Of a DNA stretch of 64,000 nucleotides, positions 44,647 to 52,587 are shown in pieces. The stretch lies in contig NZ_JABLSI010000014.1 of NCBI RefSeq assembly GCF_019303475.1, positions 1-64,000 on the forward strand, read 5' to 3'. Within the stretch, counting starts at the first letter, position 1. Each line of letters opens with the position of its first letter. The notes beneath the pieces are model-generated. The model did no database searches. It worked only from the letters and a program-made list of their open reading frames with translations, and had not been told where the DNA came from. The translations under genes were made by a program, and so were the position numbers. This DNA is from Streptomyces sp. JJ38 (GTDB lineage: Bacteria; Actinomycetota; Actinomycetes; Streptomycetales; Streptomycetaceae).

Positions 44647-45996
44647 TCACCGCTCCCCGGCCGCGCCGCCCCGGCGGCGTCGGCGGGTGGTGAGGGCGCC
44701 CCGGGCGCGGGCGGCCGGGACGAGTGAGGGGCCGGGAGACGCCGGGGCGGGGAGGAGCGCGGAGCGGCCGGAGGCGGCGGGCTGGGTGCCGCCGCGCCGT
44801 TCGCCGCCGACGAGCCCGACCTCCCCGGCCAGGGCCCACAGGGCCTGGCGGACGCTGCCGCGGCTGTCGAGTTCGTGCATGCGGGAGGAGTCCAGGCAGC
44901 TCTGGAGCTCCTTGAAGGCGGCGGGGACGGTGGTGCGGGCGACGCGGGTGCCGGAGATCTGCGCGATGAGCGGGGGCTGGATCTCGGTGCCGCGGGTGTG
45001 CCGGTTGACGAGGGTGACGGTGTCCTCCGCCTTGCGGATCTGGAGCCGGTCCCACAGCCGCACCTGCCGTTTGACGCCGCGTACGGCGACGACGTCGGGG
45101 GTGGTGACGAGCAGGGCGGTGTCGGCGGTCTCGACGGCGGCGGCGCCGGCGGCGTCGAGGTGGGCGCCGCAGTCGACGACGACGGCGTCGTAGCGGGCGC
45201 GCAGGGCGTGGAGGAGCTGGCGGGCCGCGGGGTCGGTGACCTCTTCGGCGCGCTCGCCCTCGGCGGGTGCGAGCAGCAGGGCGAGGCCGCTCTCGTGGGC
45301 GAAGACGGCGTCCTGGAGGACGCGGGGGGTGAGGTCGCTGATGCCGGCGAGGTCGGCCACGGAGCGGCGGAACTGGACGTCGAGGAAGGAGGCGACGTCG
45401 CCGGTCTGGAGGTCGAGGTCGACGAGGACGGTCTCGCGGCCGGAGGCCTGGGCGGCGAGGGCGAGCTGTACGGCGGTGAGGGTCGTGCCGACGCCGCCCT
45501 TGGCGCCGGTGACGGTGACGAGGGTGCCGCCGGGCCCGGAGCCGAACGGGTCCTCGCCGGGGCCGAGGTGGCGGCGTACCCCGGTGGACCACCCGGCGAC
45601 GGCCTGGACCCGGGCGGCGAGGTCCTCGTAGCCGATGGGCAGGGCGAGGACGCCGCGGGCCCCGCTGTCCATGGCGGCGGAGTAGACGGCGGGGCTGGGG
45701 TCGCTGGTGATGAGGACGGTGCCGACGGCCGGGAAGCGCACCGCGATCTCGCGGATGACGTCGAGGGCGGGGCGAGGGCCGACGCGCTCGTGGACGAGGA
45801 CGACCTCGGGGAGCCCGGCGACGGACTCGGAGCCGAGCGCGGCCAGCAGGTCGAGCAGGGACGTCGAGTTGCCGATGGGCGGCTGGGGGTCGGCGGCGGG
45901 GAGGCGCCCGAGGAGCTCGGCGAGGGCGTGGGCCAGGTCGGCGTCGCCCACGGCGGGGAGGACGCGCGTGGCGGGCTGGTGCATGGGCTGCCTCAC
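44647..45996 (-). CDS. cpaE: Tad pilus localisation ATPase, CpaE/ParA-like
   Basis: The 449-residue CpaE-like protein has an N-terminal receiver-like region (about 55-140, LPEVVLVHERVGPRPALDVI) lacking a clear phosphoacceptor pocket. A MinD/ParA-type ATPase follows with deviant Walker A VTGAKGGVGTTLTAVQ, VLVDLDLQTGDVASFL and VDCGAHLD. The C terminus is Arg/Gly-rich (ALTTRRRRRGG). CpaE positions the secretion machinery at the membrane. Its GTG start overlaps the cpaB stop as GTGA. Confidence 0.92.
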   Translation of the reverse strand: MRQPMHQPATRVLPAVGDADLAHALAELLGRLPAADPQPPIGNSTSLLDLLAALGSESVAGLPEVVLVHERVGPRPALDVIREIAVRFPAVGTVLITSDPSPAVYSAAMDSGARGVLALPIGYEDLAARVQAVAGWSTGVRRHLGPGEDPFGSGPGGTLVTVTGAKGGVGTTLTAVQLALAAQASGRETVLVDLDLQTGDVASFLDVQFRRSVADLAGISDLTPRVLQDAVFAHESGLALLLAPAEGERAEEVTDPAARQLLHALRARYDAVVVDCGAHLDAAGAAAVETADTALLVTTPDVVAVRGVKRQVRLWDRLQIRKAEDTVTLVNRHTRGTEIQPPLIAQISGTRVARTTVPAAFKELQSCLDSSRMHELDSRGSVRQALWALAGEVGLVGGERRGGTQPAASGRSALLPAPASPGPSLVPAARARGALTTRRRRRGGAAGER

Positions 45997-46703
45997 TTGT
46001 CCTCGCCGAGCGTGTAGGTGCGTTCGTCCTGGGGAATGCCGCTCTGCTCTCCGGGGGCGACGAGGGCGAGCCGCACGTGGGTGGCGAACGACTCGGCGTA
46101 GGCGATGCGCTGGGCGCCGCGGGTGTCGAGGGCGAAGGTGATGGGCACGGCCTCGGAGGTGCCGCGGGCACGTCCGGAGTCGGCGTCGGTGTCCTCGATG
46201 CTGGTGAGTTCGCCGACGTCGATGACGCGGGCCGACTCGACGATGAGCTGGGAGACGTCGGGGTCGTCGCCCTCACCGCGGAACGTGGCGTAGACGTTGA
46301 CCCGGGCTCCGGGGGTGATCTTCCCGGCGACTCCGGTGGCGGAGTCGATCATGATGGCGATCTCCTGCTGCCCGGTATCGAGGGCCGGGCGGTCGGCGAT
46401 CATGTCGAGCTGCAGGAGGGAACCGGACTTCAGCGGGTTGACGGCGATCTTGCCCTTGATCGCCGCGAGGTCGGTGACGGCCGTCTCGGGCAGCCACCGC
46501 TCGGGCATGCTGATCTCCGTGAACTGCTCGGCCCGCAGTGCCTGGTAGGGCTCGATGTCCTTCTTCACCTCGTAGGCCCGCACCTCGGGCCCGACCTTGG
46601 ACTCCACGTCGTTGACGACGGCGAGGACGCCGACGAACGCGATGAGCGCGCCGAGTGTGGACAGGAGCATCAGGAGGATGCCGCGGCGCTGGCGGGAGTT
46701 CAT
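45993..46703 (-). CDS. cpaB: SAF-domain pilus protein CpaB/RcpC
   Basis: The 236-residue product has an N-terminal membrane helix (GILLMLLSTLGALIAFVGVLAVV, residues 8-30) and an outside part with an SAF domain (VRAYEVKKDIEPYQALRAEQF) and RcpC-like region (GQQEIAIMIDSATGVAGKITPGARVNVYATF in blocks). CpaB proteins sit in the pilus secretion channel; in Gram-positives they may bind the wall. It is the first gene of the assembly operon. ATG at 46703; a G/C-rich tandem repeat lies in the presumed promoter region upstream. Confidence 0.92.
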   Translation of the reverse strand: MNSRQRRGILLMLLSTLGALIAFVGVLAVVNDVESKVGPEVRAYEVKKDIEPYQALRAEQFTEISMPERWLPETAVTDLAAIKGKIAVNPLKSGSLLQLDMIADRPALDTGQQEIAIMIDSATGVAGKITPGARVNVYATFRGEGDDPDVSQLIVESARVIDVGELTSIEDTDADSGRARGTSEAVPITFALDTRGAQRIAYAESFATHVRLALVAPGEQSGIPQDERTYTLGEDK

Positions 46704-46790
46704 ATCGGGGGGCTACCTCTGCTGCGTGGTCGAGTCCGGGCGGGGGCTGTTCGGCGGAGCTGCCGGCCGGAGGCCGGGTGGCCGGGGCCG

Positions 46791-46845
46791 GGGGCTGAGA
46801 GTCAGGGGCTGGGGGTCAGGGCTGGGGGTCAGGGGCTGAGGAGGC
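46791..46845. repeat. Tandem 14-bp G-rich repeats upstream of cpaB
   Basis: GGGGCTGAGAGTCA, GGGGCTGGGGGTCA, a 13-base GGGCTGGGGGTCA and a partial GGGGCTGAGG follow one another. They are 88-142 bases upstream of the cpaB ATG. G-runs of four or five could form a quadruplex on the plus strand. Confidence 0.75.
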
Positions 46846-46905
46846 GGTCCGGGCCGGTCCGGGGTGCTATGGGGTTGTACCAGCATGGTGCGGTCTACGG
46901 GCCCG

Positions 46906-47874
46906 TCATGTCTGCCCATGGGACGGTCCGTAGGGGACGACGTCCGACACCGCGGCCTCGTGCGGTATGACGGCGCCAGGGCCGGTGTCCTCGTGCGGGT
47001 CAAGACCGGTGCCGTAGTCCGCCGGCGCGCGGCGGCTCGGCTGCCGCTGCTCGCCGGGGGGCACCGGGGCGGCGCAGAAGGCGCAGCGGTCACCGATGAG
47101 TTCGAGGCCGCACCAGTGGCACACGGTGCGCCGCACGGAGCCGATGAGCTGGTAGAGGACGGAGATGTCGGGGATGGCCGCGGCGAACTCGACCAGCTTG
47201 CCGGTGCCCCACCAGCGCGCCGAGTCGGGCGGCAGCGTGGCCTGTTCGACGCCGGTGACCTGCCACTGCGCGGCCAGGGTGCCGGCGGGCCAGGCGGAGG
47301 TGAGCTGGCCCGCGGCGGTCGTGAGCCGGGTGACGTAGTCGGGGCCCTTGAGCGGTGCGGCGTGCGGGCCGAGCCGGACGAGCTGCGGCTCCGGGGCCGT
47401 GACGACGGCGAACTGGCTCCCCGGCACCCAGGACCTGGCGTGCGTGGTCAGCGAGACCGGCACCCGGTCCAGCTTGGCGACCGAGGTGAGGACGGCGCCG
47501 GCGTGGACGTAGTGCGCCAGCAACCGGACGGCCGCGGCCAGCACGCCGGGGCTGAGGTCGGTCGCCGACAGCTGCCGCAGCTGCCGCACCAGCACGGCCA
47601 GCGCGAGCGGCGGCAGCTCGGACTCCACGAGCGCGATCCGCTCGGACTCCAGGACGGAGCGGACGGTGTGCAGCCGCCGCCGGACGGCGGCGGGGACCGA
47701 GGCGGGGTAGAGCACGACGAGGTAGCCGTGCTGGTCGAGCAGGTGACGGGTGTGGTCGAGCGCGGCGTCGAGCGGAGTGCGGTCGGGCGGTGGGAGGACG
47801 GCGGCGGGCGGCGTCTGCCGGTCCGGTGGCGGCAGCACCAGCTCCGGGCTGGTCACGGCTATCGCGGTCGTCAC
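46906..47874 (-). CDS. Hypothetical protein with C-terminal zinc ribbon
   Basis: The 322-residue protein is encoded just upstream of the pilus operon on the same strand. It has a mainly helical body (LDAALDHTRHLLDQHGYLVVLYP, LALAVLVRQLRQLSATDLSPG) and a zinc-ribbon-like CHWCGLELIGDRCAFC at about residues 245-260. The tail is disordered. No transmembrane helix or known domain is recognised. GTG at 47874 is chosen; another GTG at 47907 would add 11 residues. Its location suggests a role with the Tad genes, for instance as a regulator or assembly factor, but this is only a guess from position. Confidence 0.75.
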   Translation of the reverse strand: MTTAIAVTSPELVLPPPDRQTPPAAVLPPPDRTPLDAALDHTRHLLDQHGYLVVLYPASVPAAVRRRLHTVRSVLESERIALVESELPPLALAVLVRQLRQLSATDLSPGVLAAAVRLLAHYVHAGAVLTSVAKLDRVPVSLTTHARSWVPGSQFAVVTAPEPQLVRLGPHAAPLKGPDYVTRLTTAAGQLTSAWPAGTLAAQWQVTGVEQATLPPDSARWWGTGKLVEFAAAIPDISVLYQLIGSVRRTVCHWCGLELIGDRCAFCAAPVPPGEQRQPSRRAPADYGTGLDPHEDTGPGAVIPHEAAVSDVVPYGPSHGQT

Positions 47875-47985
47875 ATCTGCCTGCCCGTCGTCGGTCGCGT
47901 TCCGCACGCCCCGCGCGGCGCTCTCGGATACCGGCCGCGGCGGCCGTTCCTCACCATATGTGCTCCTCGTGCCACCGCAGTAGCC

Positions 47986-49404
47986 CTACCAGGGAAGTGC
48001 GCGGATCTGTTCGACGCACAGGACGACGAACAGCGCGGCGGCCAGGACGAGCATGGTGTTGCTGAGCGGGCCGCTGCGCCAGGGCGCGGGCATGTCGCGC
48101 CGGTTGAGCAGCACGAGCAGCGTCCCGGCCAGGAACGGCAGGAACAGCGCCCCGAGGACGCCGTACCCGATCACGAGGGCGAAGGGGCGGTCGAGGAAGA
48201 GCAGCACGATCGGCGGGAACGTGAGCCAGAGCAGGTAGAAGCGGAAGGCGGGCGAGCGTTCCCGGGCCCCGGAGGCCACCGCGCGGGCACCGCCCACGTC
48301 ACCGGCCGCGCCACGGCCCGCGCGACCGCCCGCCCACCGTCCCGCAGCGCCACCCAGGTGGGCGGTGTAGTCGGAGAACAGCAGGCTCACGCCGTGCCAG
48401 ACGCCGACGAGCGAGGAGAACGAGGTCGCGAAGAAGCCGACGAGGAACAGGTCGGCGGTGAACGGGTCGAAGCGCCGCTCGAGTTCGGTGCCGACGTCCA
48501 GCAGGCCCCTGCTGCCGTCCAGCGTGGCCTGGGTGGCCTGCAGCAGCTCGGCGCCGACAATGATCATGGCGATGGTGAAGACGGCCGTGGTGACGTAGGC
48601 CGTCGCGTTGTCCAGCCGCATCATCCGCATCCAGCCCGGGGTGTCCCAGCCCTTGGCGTTCACCCAGTAGCCGTAGGCGGCCATCGTGATGGTGCCGCCC
48701 ACGCCCCCGACGACGCCGAGCGTGTAGACGACGGAGCCGTCGGGAATGGAGGGCCACAGCCCGGCGAACGCCGCGCCCGCGTCGGGCACGACCCGGACGG
48801 CCAGCACCACCACGACGACGAACATGGTGCCGATGAGCACCGTCATGACGCGCTCGACGACCCGGTACCGGTTGAACCACACGAAGACGAGGCCGAGGAG
48901 AGCCGTCCCGACTCCCCACACCTTGAAGTCCACGGTGTCGGGGAAGAGCGCCGCCAGGGGCAGGGCGGCGGCGGACATCGCCGTCGCCCCGTAGACGAAG
49001 CCCCACAGCAGGGCGTAGCCGCCGAAGTAGTAGAGCGTCCAGGAGCCGAGGGAGCGCCAGCCGTCGAAGAGCGTGCGGCCGGTGGCCAGGTGCCAGCGGG
49101 CCGCGCCCTCGGCGAAGGCGATGCGGATGGCGCAGCCGACGACGACGGCCCACAGCAGCGTGTACCCGAAGCGGCTGCCGGCGACGAGCGTGGCGACGAG
49201 GTCCCCGGCCCCGATCCCGGTGGCGGCGACGACGAGGCCGGGGCCGACGGACCGCCAGCGGACCCGGCCCTCCGCCTCGTCCGACGCGGGGCCGGAACCG
49301 GGGCTTGACGCGGCGCCGGAACCGGGGCCTGACGCGGGGCCGGAACCGGGGCTTGACGCGGGGCCGGGGCCGGGGCCGTCAGCCGAAGCTGGGTGGGTGG
49401 ACAC
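47986..49404 (-). CDS. Nramp-family divalent metal transporter
   Basis: The 472-residue NRAMP-like membrane protein has about 11 helices. The first has the form GPGLVVAATGIGAGDLVATLVAG, where Nramp proteins carry DPGN; here the motif is GIGAGD, as in the divergent subgroup, so manganese or iron transport is uncertain. TITMAAYGYWVNAKGW resembles the MPHN region. Residues 10-45 are an SPGSGPAS-type repeat from four 24-bp DNA repeats. GTG at 49404 has GGAGA upstream and lies inside the end of the previous gene (26-base overlap). Confidence 0.88.
   Translation of the reverse strand: MSTHPASADGPGPGPASSPGSGPASGPGSGAASSPGSGPASDEAEGRVRWRSVGPGLVVAATGIGAGDLVATLVAGSRFGYTLLWAVVVGCAIRIAFAEGAARWHLATGRTLFDGWRSLGSWTLYYFGGYALLWGFVYGATAMSAAALPLAALFPDTVDFKVWGVGTALLGLVFVWFNRYRVVERVMTVLIGTMFVVVVVLAVRVVPDAGAAFAGLWPSIPDGSVVYTLGVVGGVGGTITMAAYGYWVNAKGWDTPGWMRMMRLDNATAYVTTAVFTIAMIIVGAELLQATQATLDGSRGLLDVGTELERRFDPFTADLFLVGFFATSFSSLVGVWHGVSLLFSDYTAHLGGAAGRWAGGRAGRGAAGDVGGARAVASGARERSPAFRFYLLWLTFPPIVLLFLDRPFALVIGYGVLGALFLPFLAGTLLVLLNRRDMPAPWRSGPLSNTMLVLAAALFVVLCVEQIRALPW
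49283..49378. repeat. Four tandem 24-bp repeats inside the transporter gene
   Basis: Units at 49283, 49307, 49331 and 49355 begin GACGCGG and share GCCGGAACCGGGGC, with the last one diverged. They encode an eight-residue Ser/Pro/Gly/Ala repeat near the N terminus of the Nramp-like protein. Confidence 0.85.
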
Positions 49405-50365
49405 GGAAGGTCTCCATCGCGAAACGGTGTACCCACGCGATCTCGGTGCTCTCGCCGACGGGCCCGGAGGTGACGAGGCTGTAGGGCGCGCCGTTGTCGG
49501 CGGTGAAGCGCTCGTCGAAGCTGATCCGGGGGCCGAACTCGTCGTGCTCGTACCGGTAGGCGTGCAGCACGCTGTCGGCACGGCTGGGCGTCACGAGCCC
49601 GGACTCATCCCGCTCGTAGCCCTCGAACCGCTCGGCGATGGCGCGGGCCTCGTCCATCGACTCCTGCGGCGAGTCCCACCCCAGGGTGAACACCTGGATG
49701 CGACTGCGCTCACCGGGGGTGCCGATGAAGGTGCTGAACCCGTCCCGCCGCAGCTGCCACGTCTCGGGGGCGGCCACGTCGAAGCGGACGTCGCGGAACC
49801 ACTCCCAGCCCTCCGGAAGCGGGGCCGAGGCCCCGGAGGGCGGCGGCGAGGACGTGGGCGGAGTCGTCGAAGGGGCGGGGTCGGACGGGTTGGAGGGGGA
49901 GGGGGAAGTCGTGGACGGGCGCGGGGGCCGGGCGTCGTCCCGCTCGTCCTCCTCGCTCCCGGTGGCCCGCGCGAGCCACACGGCCCCGCCGACGGCGAGC
50001 AGCACGGCGAGGACGATGACCCCGGCCACGACCGGTGCCCGCCGCCCCCGTGCGGGCCGCGCGCCGACAGGCTCGGGCTCACCGAGCTCGACCGACGGGC
50101 CGACCGGCGGCGGCTGCGCCGACGGCCCGGCGGGTGGCTCGACCGGATGCTCGCCCCGGCCCGCGGGCGTCTCGGCGGGCTGTTCCGGCGCCGCGGGCTC
50201 CGCGGAGCGGCCGGGCGGGCGCGACGGCGGCGCCGCGGGCCGCGCGGGTGGCACGGACGGCATCGGCGGCGGCTGCCCACCGGAGAACCGGGGTTCGGCC
50301 CCTGGCCGGGGCTCGGGCCCGGGCTCGGTGACCCAGGTTCCGCGTTCCTCGTCCCAGTACGCCAC
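49379..50365 (-). CDS. Proline-rich single-pass membrane protein
   Basis: The 328-residue protein starts MAYWDEERGTWV, followed by a proline-rich cytoplasmic region (about 15-105). One membrane helix lies at about 110-130 (APVVAGVIVLAVLLAVGGAVWLA in blocks), then a Ser/Thr/Pro linker and an outside globular domain (about 180-328: GWEWFRDVRFDVAAPETWQLRRDGFS in blocks, FRVHPPSFG at the end). The outer domain has no family I can name. GTG at 50365 lies ten bases after the small motif-bearing protein gene, so it belongs to that operon. Confidence 0.8.
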   Translation of the reverse strand: MAYWDEERGTWVTEPGPEPRPGAEPRFSGGQPPPMPSVPPARPAAPPSRPPGRSAEPAAPEQPAETPAGRGEHPVEPPAGPSAQPPPVGPSVELGEPEPVGARPARGRRAPVVAGVIVLAVLLAVGGAVWLARATGSEEDERDDARPPRPSTTSPSPSNPSDPAPSTTPPTSSPPPSGASAPLPEGWEWFRDVRFDVAAPETWQLRRDGFSTFIGTPGERSRIQVFTLGWDSPQESMDEARAIAERFEGYERDESGLVTPSRADSVLHAYRYEHDEFGPRISFDERFTADNGAPYSLVTSGPVGESTEIAWVHRFAMETFRVHPPSFG

Positions 50366-50375
50366 GGCTGCCCGC

Positions 50376-50810
50376 TCAGCCGAGCAGGGCCTGGACGGCC
50401 TGGACGACGGGGGCCGCGGCGGCGAGGGCGGCCACAGCGCTGCCGCCGGAACGCAGCAGCTCGCGGAGGCGGCCGAGCCGTTCGCGTTCGGCCTGGCCGG
50501 TGCGCTCCAGCTCCGCGAGGCTCTCCCCCACCTCGGCCACGCCCTCGGCCTCGGGGGCGAGCATGGGCAGGTCCCGGCGCAGGTCGTGGACGGCGGCCAG
50601 GAGTTCGGGGCTCGCGGTGAGAACCTGCTGACCCGCCTGGTTCTGGGCGTGCTCGCCGGAGGAGACGACGGCTCCCGGCGAGTCGTTGACGGCCTGGGCG
50701 CCGTCTCCGGCGGCGACGGCGCCGCCGCTCATGTTCCCGACGTAGACGCCCCCGGAGACCCGGACGTTCCGCGGCTCCGGTGTCGGCTCCCGCTCGGCTT
50801 CCCCGTTCAT
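50376..50810 (-). CDS. Small helical protein with glycine-rich motif, DUF5955-like
   Basis: The 144-residue protein has residues 20-39 reading GGVYVGNMSGG then AVAAGDGAQ, a likely beta-arch motif shared with the preceding gene (15 of 20 identical). A weaker second copy PGAVVSSGEHAQNQ follows. The rest is helical (LLAAVHDLRRDLPML, ESLAELERTGQAERERLGRLRELL) and ends in a hydrophobic helix (AVAALAAAAPVVQAVQALLG). The layout recalls actinobacterial DUF5955 proteins, but this is from memory. ATG at 50810 overlaps the previous stop as ATGA. A self-assembly or partner-binding role is inferred. Confidence 0.8.
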   Translation of the reverse strand: MNGEAEREPTPEPRNVRVSGGVYVGNMSGGAVAAGDGAQAVNDSPGAVVSSGEHAQNQAGQQVLTASPELLAAVHDLRRDLPMLAPEAEGVAEVGESLAELERTGQAERERLGRLRELLRSGGSAVAALAAAAPVVQAVQALLG

Positions 50811-52456
50811 GCGCTGCTCTCCCGTGCCGCTGGTTCGGTGGACTTCTGCGTGAGGGTGGACTTGGTGGCGCGGGCCTTGGCACCCGTGCCCGAGGCGACG
50901 GCGCCGCCGCTCATCTCCCCGATGTAGACGCCGCCCTGGGAGACCTGGACGATCTGCTGCTGGAACTCGTCCGTCTGGAAGCCGGAGGCGCGCAGGGCGT
51001 CCCGGACCCCGCTGGCGATCCGGTCCTGCACGGTCTTGATGTAGCGGCTGACGTCCATCTCCTGGAAGAGGGAGAGCTTCGGGGTACTGCCGAGCTCGCG
51101 GATGGACGTCTTCGGGCCGTCGGAGACGGACAGGTGCGGCTTGCGCATCCACAGCCGGAACGCGCTCGCGAGCGCGGAGCCGAGGGTGCGCAGGCTCTCG
51201 TAGAGGGCGGTCGGGGTGTCCCCCAGGGCCCGTACGGCGGACCGGCGGTTGTCGTTGCGCGCCGGGTCGGCCAGTTCGTCGATGCGCGTGAAGGACCTGC
51301 GCACCGGGGTCAGCACGTGCGGGACGACCTCCAGCACCAGCATCCCGCCCTGGGTGTGGACGCGGACGAGGACGGAGACGACGACCTGCTCGTGCCAGGC
51401 GCCGATGCGCACGCGGAGGAAGTACCTGCGGCCCTCGCCGCCCTCGTCGACGGCGACGTCGAGGTGTTCGCGGATGTGCTCGGCCTGCCGGGAGACCGCC
51501 GGGCGGGCGACGCCGCCGGGCAGGTAGACGAACTCCTCGATCTCCAGTGAGCGCATCCGGTCCATGCTGTGCCGGGCGCCGGCGGCGTCCCGCAGGGCGG
51601 TCAGCCGCGGGGTGATGAGGTCGACGACCTGGCGTGGGGTGAGCGGCTCCTTGGACGTGCTGCCGGGCTGCCGCTTGAGCTCCAGGGCGAGGGACCACGG
51701 GTTGTGCGGGAGCCCGGCGCCGAGGAACGGTTCGAAGGGGTCGTAGACGGTCAGCGGTGAGTGCTGTTCCTCGGTGATGGCCGCCTCGATACGCCGGTAC
51801 CGGTCGCTCGCCGGGAGCCGGGGCGGCGGCGCGGTGCGGAACCCCTCGCCGGTCAGCTCGCGGCGCAGGAGCGACATGAGGTCGACCTGCTGGGCCCACA
51901 GCGGCAGGGCCAGGGCGAAGGGCAACAGCAGGCCGGCCCAGGCCGTCGGGTCCCCGGTGACCGCGGCCAGGAACACCGTGACGACGTACAGGGCCATCAA
52001 CAGCCAGCCGAGCAGGCGCCCGACCCGCGCCTTGGACGTCTGCGGCTGCCGGGTGAGGAGCAACAGCAGACCGATCAGGGCGAAGAACAGCGGCCAGACG
52101 GTGAAGAAACCCAGCGGTGAGGCCCCGAGGTCGGCCACGGTGCCGGAGGCGGTGCGGCCGAGGCCGATCGTCAGGGCGAGGAACAGGGCCCAGACGACGA
52201 GCACCCCGACGGCCTTGCCGATCTCCTGGGACCGGGCGCGCAGGGCGTGGTGGAGCACCGAGACGACGTCCACGCCGAGTGAGGGCGGCACGGGGCGGTC
52301 CTCGTGGGCGACGAGCTCGTCGATCACCTTGGTGCGGAACGCGTGGTCGAGGTACACGCCGCCGGAGAGCAGCCGGGTGGCTTCGGTGTGGACGTGGCGA
52401 CGTGGGGTGTCGGCGGGCTGGGCGCCGTCACCGGTGTCCTGGGCAGGAATCGTCAT
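50807..52456 (-). CDS. Four-helix membrane protein with C-terminal GGVYIG motif
   Basis: The 549-residue protein has a cytoplasmic start (1-80) and four membrane helices at about 82-100, 117-134, 148-167 and 173-189. A large cytoplasmic part follows (200-500: WSLALELKRQPGSTSKEPLTP, LRVRIGAWHEQVVVSVLVRVHT). At 508-527 a glycine-rich motif GGVYIGEMSGG is nearly the same as in the next gene's product. The membrane portion resembles the group called TRADD-N-associated membrane proteins in conflict-system surveys, but I cannot confirm this. ATG at 52456 lies within an inverted repeat (52452-52497), suggesting operator control. It is the first gene of a four-gene operon. Confidence 0.8.
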   Translation of the reverse strand: MTIPAQDTGDGAQPADTPRRHVHTEATRLLSGGVYLDHAFRTKVIDELVAHEDRPVPPSLGVDVVSVLHHALRARSQEIGKAVGVLVVWALFLALTIGLGRTASGTVADLGASPLGFFTVWPLFFALIGLLLLLTRQPQTSKARVGRLLGWLLMALYVVTVFLAAVTGDPTAWAGLLLPFALALPLWAQQVDLMSLLRRELTGEGFRTAPPPRLPASDRYRRIEAAITEEQHSPLTVYDPFEPFLGAGLPHNPWSLALELKRQPGSTSKEPLTPRQVVDLITPRLTALRDAAGARHSMDRMRSLEIEEFVYLPGGVARPAVSRQAEHIREHLDVAVDEGGEGRRYFLRVRIGAWHEQVVVSVLVRVHTQGGMLVLEVVPHVLTPVRRSFTRIDELADPARNDNRRSAVRALGDTPTALYESLRTLGSALASAFRLWMRKPHLSVSDGPKTSIRELGSTPKLSLFQEMDVSRYIKTVQDRIASGVRDALRASGFQTDEFQQQIVQVSQGGVYIGEMSGGAVASGTGAKARATKSTLTQKSTEPAARESSA

Positions 52457-52497
52457 ACGCGTCCCCCGACTCGTCCCCCGAGTTGACTGCGTATGAC
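52452..52497. promoter_or_regulatory. Inverted repeat overlapping the operon start codon
   Basis: GTCATACGC (52452-52460) and GCGTATGAC (52489-52497) are perfect 9-bp arms. Between them lie two CGTCCCCCGA copies at 52460 and 52472. The first arm contains the start codon of the membrane-protein gene, so a bound protein or RNA hairpin would block translation or transcription. Confidence 0.55.
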
Positions 52498-52587
52498 CTT
52501 AGTCACAGAGGATCAGGTGTGCAGGGGCGCACAGGGGTGTCAACCGGCGTACGGAGAAGCGCATGCGCCCCGCTCCCAGGCGCCGGC

